64,000 nucleotides of DNA from Takakia lepidozioides. Taxonomy: Eukaryota > Streptophyta > Takakiopsida > Takakiales > Takakiaceae. The stretch is from positions 72,459,053 to 72,523,052 of the forward strand of contig CM060732.1 of NCBI GenBank assembly GCA_030704615.1. The letters are read 5' to 3'. Made by a program: the position numbers and the translations under genes. The notes under the pieces are model-generated. The model had not been told where the DNA came from. It worked only from the letters and a program-made list of their open reading frames with translations, and made no database searches. Positions 9,400 to 18,742 of this stretch are shown here, one piece after another. Position 1 is the stretch's first letter. Each line of letters starts with the position of its first letter.

Positions 9400-9532
9400 C
9401 TGCCAGTGTTGCTGCCTGGACCAGTGCTCTTGCAATAGGGTGGGATGTTGTCCGCTCAACACCAGCAGCCAAAGACAGCAAATCCCTCTCTGTCCATTTT
9501 GGAGCTCTGGAACATGAGAACCAATATCCCAC
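9400..9532 (-). pseudogene. Captured exon of a P1B-type (Cu/heavy-metal) ATPase
   Basis: The minus strand reads KWTERDLLSLAAGVERTTSH and then PIARALVQAATLA. The 'l.laaavE..s.HPia.Aiv.aa' block with its HP dipeptide is the signature of the nucleotide-binding domain of P1B/CPx ATPases. In plants the best-remembered matches are the chloroplast copper pumps HMA6/HMA8 (PAA1/PAA2). The segment has an acceptor-like CTTAG just upstream (9533-9537) and a donor-like CAG|GTTG at its end, with T-rich DNA on both sides. It therefore looks like one intact exon with intron flanks, taken from a host gene. It lies within the Harbinger ends and cannot encode a pump on its own. Confidence 0.65.
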
Positions 9533-10255
9533 CTAAGAAAACGGAAAGTGACATAGGGGCACACGAAGAACATCATGCCCTTATTGCAACAACATTCCAG
9601 GACAACACATGCAAATGGTGGCTACAAATTATTCAGCAAGACTCTCTTGTAGTTCTAGGTTGTCAAATGGATTTCTCTAAAGATCTCTTCCTTTTTCTCT
9701 CTTTCTCAGGGCCCCGTGTGGGCGTTGTCAAGTTTGTTCATTCTTTCACTTGCCTTCCAGAATATACAACAACTGGCAGTGCACAGCCCCACATGCCCCA
9801 TCTCACCAGTACAGTGTAGGTATCAGAATCAATGTTCTACTATGTTATGCAGTTTACTCCGTGATCCAATTGTCCATGGCTAAGCAATTTCCGAACCCAG
9901 ATGATTTGAAGTCCACTGTCAACTCAGTGTTAGTATTCCACAGGGACTATACACTATTGGCCAAAGTCCTCATGGAAAGCCCTCTCTTGGGTCCACTGGT
10001 TTTTAAGGGTTTTCTATGCAGCGGTTGCTAGATGTGCTACTTTGTCCCATGGGTCCTTGGGGGCTCCCTGTGGACTTTATACAGATTCTTTCTTCCTCAT
10101 GCAACGGTTTGGTTTGTTATTTGGTTTCTGGTGTTCTAGTGTGTCCCATCACCCCTTTGACCTCCCTTGGACATAACAATGTTCTTCTTTCTTCTTCTCT
10201 TTCTATATGTTTGGAAGCTGAAAGTGGGGGGTTGGGGGGCGCAGCAAAGTCCACC

Positions 10256-11246
10256 ATGTCTGCATCCACAACGTCTGACAGCATCGGCAGTGGCCATGTG
10301 AGCTCCAAAAAGCGAGCCAGAGACAAGAACTGGACGGCTATGGAGGTACATGTGTTAGCTGTCGCAAAGCGCCATGAGTGGGAGGCTTGGAAGGCCTCCA
10401 ATGCGCGTGGCAACATGATGTGCGACAAGGTAAAATGGGAGAGGGTAGTTGAAGTGTTGGAATTGCAGGGTGTGAGCGGGCGGGACGTTGCTGGGTGCAC
10501 CACCAAGTGGCAGCATTTGTGCAAGCAGTACAAAGACATCAGGGGCACCAACTCAATGCCACCGGCAACCAGGACTACTTCACGATGAGTTCCGATGAGC
10601 GCGTGGCGTTGGGACTTTGGGACTTCCGAAGTCCTTCGCCAGGGACCTCTTTGAGGACATGAACTTCCTGGCTGAGCGTGCGTGCAACGCTCCCAAAGTG
10701 ACATCAGCGAGCTTGAGGGTAACACCAATTGTTGCTCCTTTGCCCCATGTAGACATAGATACATTGTTGCCTCATATGGAAGAGGAAGTACTACCCTATG
10801 CTAATAATGAGGCTGCACCTGCTCTACCATCATTGGATGGGGTGGCCCATGTGCGGGTAGAGCATGATGAGGCGCCGATTCTTGCACGGGGTCGGCCTCC
10901 AGTGATGGGCCGGGAGAGGTATACCAACACCTCTCCCACACCTTTTACCAATTCGACGGGTAAGAAAAAGAAGGGAAGCACAACCAGTGCCGATCTACTC
11001 AAGGCCTTCAAGGAAGGGAATGAAGGTTTGTTCAAAAATATGGAGGAGGATAGGAAGGAGAGAATGGACAGGTTTGCCAAATCTTTTCAACTTCAAGATG
11101 ACATCTTTAAATTTGAGGTTGAAAAAGCTAGAGCAACCTTAGCTACAGAGCAGGCAGCTTCAGGTAACCAGCGCACCATGGTGTCGCATTTTGGAAAGCT
11201 CGTTGAGCATTTTGGAAAGCTAGTTGAGAATAAAGATGACGCCTAG
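10256..11246 (+). pseudogene. Harbinger ORF1: Myb/SANT-like DNA-binding protein, frameshifted
   Basis: From ATG 10256 (context CCACCATGTC) the frame gives KKRARDKNWTAMEVHVLAVA, EWEAWKA, then GVSGRDVAGCTTKWQHLCKQ and YKDIR, the Myb/SANT-like trihelix of PIF/Harbinger ORF1 proteins. These bind the element ends and help import the transposase. The frame then shifts near 10555 into NATGNQDYFTMSSDERVALG and shifts again near 10610 into LPKSFARDLFEDMNFLAERA. The last frame runs through a proline-rich linker, a lysine patch (GKKKKGSTTS) and a charged helical C-terminus to TAG at 11246. Two shifts within 70 bases make this copy non-functional unless they are assembly errors. It is convergent with the transposase gene. 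Confidence 0.75.
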
Positions 11247-13010
11247 GGATACAGGGGATGACGCCTAGAAAGATACAGAATATGCAATCAAAGAACAGAA
11301 CAAGCTGCATGTGACATATTCAAGTTGCTCTGTTTGTTTAAAGAGACAACTCTGACAATTTTGACAGATGTTTTTGTATCTCATACTTGTATTCATGCAA
11401 CTGTGCTTTGAAGTACTGGACCTGACTGCTATGTTTCCTCATTAGATCCTTTTGCAGTGGCTGTGGGTTGTGTATTGTGCCAGACGCTCCATTGTCAATT
11501 TCAACATGTGATATCAGACCTTCAAGTGTGAACACACTTGAATCCACAGCCATGGATCCAAGACAAAAACAGGGCCAGAACTGGCCCCATAAACCTTGAT
11601 ACATAGATAGGCTACATCCAGGGTCATAGCAATGTGTACAGTGGCCTCTACGTCCCGTTGAGTTTGGTTCATAAATGCACACTATATCTCATTCCTGAAT
11701 GCAGGTGCTTCTCAAAATGGTGGCCAGTTGTCATTGATCCTTCCAGATGACAAGAATGAGCCTATCGAAATCTGCAAATTGGGAATTTTTGATAGCTTCA
11801 ACTAGAGACCATGAATGCAGAGCTCCATTAGCATTGTCATGTACAACTGGTGTTGTACCCCAAAATCTGAAAATCCACACCATTGTTCTAAATCTGGTCT
11901 GAGGGCACTTAATACATGCCACCAACATGCGCGTGCAAAATGTGGTGGCGGGACTAATTTGGTCTTTTGTCCTGTGGATACTTTAGACATGGGCTGTCAA
12001 TGGAAAATTAATGTCGTTTACAGCATTAATGTCTGGATTGTATCTCCAGTTGCTTAAACCATTGTTGGTCTTCCTGACAAAGTATGAGAGTTTCTATGTG
12101 ACTCATGATATAGTTCAGGGAGTATAGGTGACCAATTTGAACAATACAAAAGCACCAAAAGCACCTCATACTGTCAGTGTGTTGTGTTGTTTGAACACAG
12201 GTTGTTCACAAACAACTCCTGTCATTTGAAAGATGCTTGTAGCTATGGTGGTGGTATCCTTGTTTGAGTGTGGCTGTAATTGATGCTACAGCTGTCTGGT
12301 TACCTGTTATGCTTTCCACAGAGAAGTCCAACATCACCTGACTTCACACATAAGTGCACAAACCAGGTCAAACTTGTTTCCCAAAGTAAAGAATGCTAGT
12401 TGAGGCCCAGGATGAAGGCATTAGAGAATGTAGGAAGATCCAGCACCTTGTTTCTGGGAGTGAGAGGCTGCCTGAATGGGTTCACTTGCACATGCTCAAC
12501 AAAAGCCACATGATGAGTGACACATGGAAAATAAGTGCCTAGGGACCATAACAGTTTTCAATGAAAATAGCAGTAAGAGAATTCTTATCTTGACTGGAAA
12601 AGCGACCTACTAGGCCATGGATGTACACAAGCAAAGCACACACCTTACCATTGTGAACCACTGACAATTTCACTTAAGTCAGCAAACACAAATACCTTTG
12701 GAACAATAAAGAAGAGAATGCTGCAGACTCTAATCTTAGAGTAAATGACATAAAGATATTAATTTATAAAAAATCCAGCGCAGATCTCTTACAGCCCAAT
12801 TGCTTGTCTACACCACTCTCTCCATCTCCTCTATGGGCATTGGAAAGGTTCAGGTTGGGATCCCAGCCTGAGGATGGAAACTGGTAGATGATGGGTTAAT
12901 CTGCAGTGTTTGCTTGTACCCAGCTTGTGCCAGGGAAGACAACAGGGGATTGGGATTGAGGAACATTTCTTCTTCCACTATCCACTCTAAGGCCTGCTAG
13001 AAAAGAAAGG
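11247..13010. other. Non-coding interior of the Harbinger element
   Basis: About 1.76 kb between ORF1 and the LINE tail without a recognisable protein. Small frames at 11338-11682 and 11731-12057 have no known domain. It may contain further captured host DNA that I cannot identify. Confidence 0.4.
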
Positions 13011-13195
13011 AGAGAATGTACTCATAAGACCTTGTGTGCTGTAGCCTTGTGGCCATAAACCCTGTGCCCAGTTTGGGTGGAAGAAGATGGAACAACCACT
13101 ACCTTTGTGGGGCCTCACTCCAGTAGTTCAACTTACCTCAGCCTTCCTAGATCCCCACTAGAAAGCCCTTCACAGAGGCATTATCAACAGCAGCC
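13011..13195 (-). pseudogene. 5'-truncated LINE 3' end inside the Harbinger element
   Basis: Reading on the minus strand from 13195, the sequence ends QTGHRVYGHKATAHKVL with a stop and then GTACATTCTCT. This is the same terminus as the copies at 8213 and 32.7-33.5 kb. GA-rich DNA follows the terminus (plus strand AAAGAAAGGAGAG before 13011). It is a separate short insertion of the same LINE family. Confidence 0.5.
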
Positions 13196-13359
13196 TCCTA
13201 GTCAACCCCCACAATCTCTCAGCCAAACATCATCCCCAGCTTTTAAACATAGCTTATGAGCATTGCTTGATCTGAAGATTTCCCGTCTGAAACATGGTTC
13301 ACAAACGTGAGAAACGAACATTTCAACATGCAAAAAGTAAGCCTGCATAGAGCACATAG

Positions 13360-14484
13360 TCATGTGTTGATGACGTGGTTGCACAATATCGCCCTCAAAT
13401 CAGCACCAACTGTATGGCCCCTATTGACAACTGGTTCTTGACTGTGGGCAACTCGATCACGCTCCATGATGGCTGCCATGGCATCCATCTCATTGTAGAT
13501 GCCCTCGAAGTCAAATTCCTTGAAATCAACCAAAAGATTATATAGGATGCAGCAGGCATGAATAACCTGGGGCAAGAAATCAATGTCGAGTTTGCTCCTC
13601 CAACCCACCTCTTTGAAGGTACCTTTCATTTGACCAAAGGCAATCTCCGAGAAAATTCTTGCCTTTGACAATTGGTGATTGAAGATGGTTTTGGCTCTAG
13701 AGAGGACTGGAGCGTTGGGAGCTCTTTTGTAACTAGGGATGAGCCAGGGGAGGGCAGGGTAGACTGCATCACCAATAAGGAGTGGTGGGATCTCGTGTCC
13801 ATTGTCAAGAATGACATTCTCACCACGCAAAAGAGTGCCCTGTGACGCAGGATAGAAAAGGGGGGAGTTCCGTAACACCCTAGAGTCGTTCATACTGCCG
13901 GGCTCTCCAACATAGATATCTACAAACTTTGCATCTGGATCCACGACCCCTTGTAGAACCATTGAATAGTAACCATTTCTGTTCCTGTAATCAAATTTGA
14001 TGTCATTGTTAGGGGCCTTGATTCTGATCTGTGTACAATCAATTGCACCAACAACATTCGGAATCCCTGATCTCTTCTCATTTTCAAGCATCGATTTCTT
14101 GAGAGTCTCACCTCCTTGCCACTGCAGGTGGTGACCCAGGACAGAGATAATGGCAGGGACCACTTGTCGCAAAAGCTCATACAGAGTTGAACGACCAATT
14201 CCAAAAGCCTCGGTAATTTCTATTGTTGTGGCTGCCCACAGTAGTTTATAAAGCACTGCCCCTACTCTCATCGGTACAGGTAAGCTCCTCCGATACCTAG
14301 TATCCTGCATTTGTATAACCGGTGCAAGGGCATTGCACAACCAATCGAATGTGCCTGCACTCATCTTCATAATCTGCAGCCATCTCTCGTCATCATATTG
14401 CAAAAGAAAGTCCTCAAACCAAGCTCTCGATCTGTGCTTGACCCACATCCCTGAAGACACACCACCTCTCGGCTTGTAGTTCAT
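13360..14484 (-). CDS. PIF/Harbinger transposase (DDE superfamily endonuclease)
   Basis: From ATG 14484 the frame encodes 374 residues; it is open upstream to 14526. It has a helix-turn-helix-like stretch (TEAFGIGRSTLYELL), and the catalytic triad is visible as VVGAIDCTQI, LLIGDAVYPALPWL and SEIAFGQMKGTF (D, D, E). Between them is the family block GEPGSMNDSRVL. This is the nuclease of the HARBI1/PIF family, which cuts and rejoins the element at TWA targets. The true start is probably ATG 14695: the frame beginning MTNELAIAMGEILVF runs into this one if a run of seven T (plus strand A, 14507-14513) has one extra base. So either this copy has a 1-nt insertion or translation starts at the internal ATG. 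The catalytic core is intact. Confidence 0.85.
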   Translation of the reverse strand: MNYKPRGGVSSGMWVKHRSRAWFEDFLLQYDDERWLQIMKMSAGTFDWLCNALAPVIQMQDTRYRRSLPVPMRVGAVLYKLLWAATTIEITEAFGIGRSTLYELLRQVVPAIISVLGHHLQWQGGETLKKSMLENEKRSGIPNVVGAIDCTQIRIKAPNNDIKFDYRNRNGYYSMVLQGVVDPDAKFVDIYVGEPGSMNDSRVLRNSPLFYPASQGTLLRGENVILDNGHEIPPLLIGDAVYPALPWLIPSYKRAPNAPVLSRAKTIFNHQLSKARIFSEIAFGQMKGTFKEVGWRSKLDIDFLPQVIHACCILYNLLVDFKEFDFEGIYNEMDAMAAIMERDRVAHSQEPVVNRGHTVGADLRAILCNHVINT

Positions 14485-14890
14485 AATGGTCCAGAACTGG
14501 CGCTGCAAAAAAACTCCTACATGCAAGGAGTAACATATCTGGATCGTCCTCCTTGGCTAGGTCAATATCATGACGAAGCAGAGTCGGTCGTGCCTCTTGT
14601 GGGCGTCTCATCCCAAACAACTCTGGAGCCTGATCGAGCATGAACTGTATAAAGACAAGAATCTCTCCCATGGCAATAGCCAATTCGTTTGTCATATTGA
14701 AGTCTGAACTCAAGAACCAGCAACACCTCTACTACGGCAGTATTTAGATTGGCATCTTCTATGACTCCAACTTTGACAATGAACCCTGTAGATATGAGCA
14801 TTCCAATGCTTGAGAACACATCTCAAGATGGATATCATACATCACTAACTTAGCTTGATCCACAGTATGGAGCATGAAAATGTAAATGAA

Positions 14891-14992
14891 AATGTAGTCT
14901 CATGGAGTATCATTATTGCAGGCTATGCTCAGCATGGGTGTGGTAGGGAGGCCCTCCAACTATTTGAACAAACGCAATGGATAAAACATAGA
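14891..14992 (+). pseudogene. Captured PPR-repeat fragment
   Basis: The plus strand reads NVVSWSIIIAGYAQHGCG and then REALQLFEQTQ. This is an almost perfect pentatricopeptide repeat ('dVvsWttmIagyaqhG.g.eAl.lFeqM') as in plant organelle RNA-editing PLS proteins. Only one repeat is visible and stops occur on both sides. It lies between the transposase and the right Harbinger end, so it is most simply a second captured host gene fragment. Confidence 0.55.
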
Positions 14993-17090
14993 GTTTGGAC
15001 AGATCAGAGTTGTCTGTAAAACAGTCTCTTCTGCAAAGGGCTTGTGTGCAGCAGCTGGTGGGCCCAGAAGGAGCTTGTGCAATATCATTGTGTTCCCTCC
15101 ACTGGACACATAAACTTGAACAGGCTCTTCAAGACCAAAAGGTCGAGGCATTGATGATGTTTAAGCATTATCAGACATTGAAAGACATTTCAAAGGGATC
15201 GACCAGCCAAGCATGCCTGTCAAAACAAGGAGAAACCTGCATGGAGCAATTCCAGAAAAAATTCTCACCTTTGCGACTCAGGAAGGCCTTTTGCTGTCTT
15301 CTAGCATCAAATCGCTGTGAACTCTACAGGCACCAAGCACCACAGCTCCCTCTTTCCTGCAGCCTTTCGCAGTTGGTGATCGCTTGTCACTGACAAAAAG
15401 ATAGCACAAGTCTCTCAAACTGACCTTCCACTGGAACAGCAGTCTGAACGCGGCAGGGCCTGGGTCGTCAAGCACTCCCACGGGCTCCGTCCACCATAGC
15501 CGCGGGAAGACGGGCGGGCAGCCCGATTTTTTTTTTTTGCGCTCATGCTAACAAACTGCCGCGCGACGGTTTGTTAGTAGCCAGGTGCGGCCGCCGTCGA
15601 GGTTCCTGCCAGACCTGCTAGCTAGCCGGCGCGCTAGCTGCGGCTAGTGGCCTGTTAGCTAACCGGCAGGTGCGGCCGGGGCCTTAGAGCATAAGTGAAT
15701 GTTCTATATATTTTGGGAATAAATAAAAAGATACTATGGCAAAACAAAATTGTTATTATCATGTGGGGAACACTGCGAAACTATTTCAAATCTAACAATA
15801 TAACCATGTAACCACTAACTTAAGCATCCTCACCTCTGCTCACTCCATACCAACCTTTGTTTTAAGGTTTCAGTATTGTACCCGGATTATGTTTCTCATT
15901 TGCGAAACTGCTTTAGGCATTGAATACATTAGAAATACCCAGAGTTTCTCCTTTTTTGGATAATGATCTTTTGGATTTTGGCGACACTAGAGATTGTTTT
16001 GCCTGCAAAACCTGAAATGAATGAACTTGTAAAGTTTGGTGAAATATGGGGATCTAATGTGTTCATGGATTTCGGTGAAGCCAAAGATGATTTCCTTTAG
16101 AGATATAATGTGTTTATAGATTTTGACGAAATCTAAGATTGTTTCGCGGTGAAGGGTGTTTTTGTCTCTAAAAATTTCTTCTTTGTGTAGTTTTACTTAC
16201 TACTACTACTACTACCACTTAGTACTATTATTACAGGACAGAGGCCCTGGAATCGAATTATATTGGTAAAGTTATATGTCAGTGTCACTAATGTTTTTAT
16301 CATGGAAATAGTAATAATTGAGTAAATGAATTAGTAAAAAGTAGTATTTACATCTGATATATAATGACCTAATGTCACGGAATAAATCTATTACCATGGA
16401 TTTGTGCTCACCCATACCAACCCCCTGAAATCTTTGAGGAGGTTTCAAAACCTCCAGATTCACAGGCAATATGAGAGCTCCTCTTGAAGCTCATGTAGAT
16501 TTGTTGTGTGCTATCATATAAAGGCATGGAAACGGGCGTGGAATATCTCATTATTGGGTGCATGCTTGTTCAGACACATATTAGTACTTCATGTGAGCAG
16601 GCGACCCAGAAACCACTGGAGCTGGGAGGCTGCTGACTACCCTTGTAATGGAATTGTTCTTTCAAGTGTGTGGGACCTCAATACATCTTCTCAGGCAATT
16701 GCTGAAGTTGACCTGGAACACTGTTCTGTTCAATCTTTTGCCCATGGCAATAACCCATTCGGTTTGTAAGTCACCCCTGCTGGAGCTCAGTGTGTGGATC
16801 AATGCCCTCAAAATAACAAAGGAAGATTATCAGATGGCTTACAAAAGGTGACCTTATAAGCTAAAAGGCAAACGATGATGGATTTTGAGGTAGAAACAGG
16901 GCACACTCCATGGCAGTTTGGTACATCAAATGCTCCTCATTTAATTTCTTTGCATCAATCTGATCGCGCCTCGGGAAATTCAGAGCTGATTTATCTGCTG
17001 GTGCATTGACCTCATAAGAGGACACATGAGGTTGATTCCAGAGTTGCTCCTCTACCTTGCAAGTAAGTAGATGTGACAAGTGACTGAGGT

Positions 17091-17091
17091 T

Positions 17092-17137
<46 letters not shown>
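17091..17137 (+). repeat. (GA)n microsatellite
   Basis: About 23 GA units with one interruption (GAAAGA). Translated frames across it are composition artefacts. Confidence 0.95.
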
Positions 17138-17140
<3 letters not shown>

Positions 17141-18675
17141 ACAGCTTCTTTCTGGTCCATATGGCGATGGGCACCATGTCACTCCCAGCTGATGCAGATG
17201 TTTCTGTCAACTTAAACGGTACAAAAGTGAATGATTCCTGTACGAGGCTTTACAAATTGTGCCAGGTATTTAGTTGACTCCAGGTGACCAGTGCTCCTTC
17301 ATCATAGTTCGGCTTCTTTCATTAGGAGAGGGACATAGATGATGAACCCAAGTTGTACCTTCCTTTTCGGGCCAGTGAAGCCATTTGAGGAGTGTTGTAC
17401 TGTTCGTTCAGTGGGCGTTTGTGGCTTTAGAGATTAACTTTCCTAAGAGAACCTCGGGGAGGGAGAGATTTAGTGTAACTAACGTATTAGATTGGAAAGC
17501 GGCAATGCAGATCATGTAAGCCTCTGCCTCTGTCAACATTCGCCTAAAAATTGAGGCATAGCAAGGAATTTTTGCATTGCAGCTAGCTATGTGAAAACTT
17601 GTACATCAAAGCCATATTCCTGATCATTGGCTCCTGTACAAAGCCGATGACGTTGCCTTCTGTAATGTAGATAGTGCTGTGGCCATGACGAACCAGGTAC
17701 AAGATGATGACATAGAAAGCCGAAGGGTAATCGAGAGAAACGATGAGATTGTGAAAGCGTTTGCTTTACTACCCATTAGCACAGCTGCACCATCCAAGCA
17801 CATGCAAGGTCTACTTAAAAAGTGTGTAAGAACTCTAATGCCTATGAATACTTCTAATGCAGAAGCTGGTTCAATCTTACAAGCTAATCCAATCTTGAAT
17901 GTTTTGTTAAGGAAACCAATGACAGCATATATGGACTGTTTGAACCATCTAAGCTGACTGACCAAAAAGGCCAGTGACATGTACCTTGAACTCCTTAAAC
18001 AGGGGGCTAACTGGCCTACACTTCACATGTGTGATTCTTGGCCCATTCGAGCTAATCTGTGCCCTGTTTTGGGACTTCAGGCATCAACAAATGAACCTAG
18101 CTAGCTGAATTCATGAATACATATTGACATTGAGAATCCATATATGCCAAATGAACCTCTACAATGTGTGAGCCAGTGTAATCCAACAAGTAAAGCGATC
18201 TACCAGTTTCCATGCTTTGATGTTGGATCCTGACACTATATGTACAGTATGTACCGTGTTGGCACTAGGCTTCCTTGTTATCAGGAAGTACCGCCGTCGC
18301 TACGCACATATTGGAGCCCCCATACTCAGTGCTTGCCTGCCTTCCTTCTCCATGCTGAAATGGTGATCAATCATCCCTCACATCTTGCAGGTATTGGAAG
18401 CTGCTATCAATGCAGCTCCACCAGACCGTGTTGCCAGTTCATCTTCCAGGCAGAACACCCTCCAAAAATACTAGGTACAGAATGTCTGTACACATTGCGG
18501 ATCTGTTTCCAAGAAAAGGCCGAAACCTTCGTCTGAGACAGTCTTCAGATACCTGCGTTCAGCTTTAAGGACGTGCGATTTTGAGAAAGTAGCCAGATGC
18601 TGCCAACTAGACCTGTTGATTGGGTCAATCAACCGTCTCCTTGCCAAAGAGGGACCTATGCAATAGTTTTCAAAC

Positions 18676-18708
18676 TGTGTGTGTGTGTGTGTGTGTGTGT
18701 GGTGTGTA
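18676..18708 (+). repeat. (GT)n microsatellite
   Basis: About 12 GT units, then a slightly broken GGTGTGTATG. It lies within 70 bp of the NAC stop codon, probably in the 3' UTR. Confidence 0.9.
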
Positions 18709-18742
18709 TGTATAAGTGGGTGGCTGTGCGCGCCGCGCCACA

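Larger units (their letters stand above)
7321..15683. mobile_element. Complete-ended PIF/Harbinger transposon (8363 bp)
   Basis: Both ends carry the perfect 16-bp terminal inverted repeat GGCCCCGGCCGCACCT (7321-7336 and 15668-15683). They are flanked by TTA (7318-7320, 15684-15686), the classic 3-bp target duplication of this superfamily. Subterminal DNA on both sides is rich in GCTAGC and TTAGC motifs and repeats a GACGGC..GCCGCAC(T/C)T block (near 7387 and 15590). A 9-bp-arm hairpin (CTAACAAAC/GTTTGTTAG) lies at about 15549-15577. Inside are a minus-strand transposase, a plus-strand Myb-like ORF1, LINE fragments, a P1B-ATPase exon and a PPR fragment. Perfect TIRs suggest fairly recent movement, although both element genes carry frameshifts. 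Confidence 0.9.
15687..18742. other. Intergenic DNA downstream of the NAC gene
   Basis: No gene recognised. It contains a (CTA)n run at 16197-16215, a long (GA)n tract and a (GT)n tract. A plus-strand frame of 92 codons at 17679-17957 and a minus-strand frame of 118 codons over the same bases have no known domain. The part next to 18742 should include the 3' UTR of the NAC gene. Confidence 0.4.
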
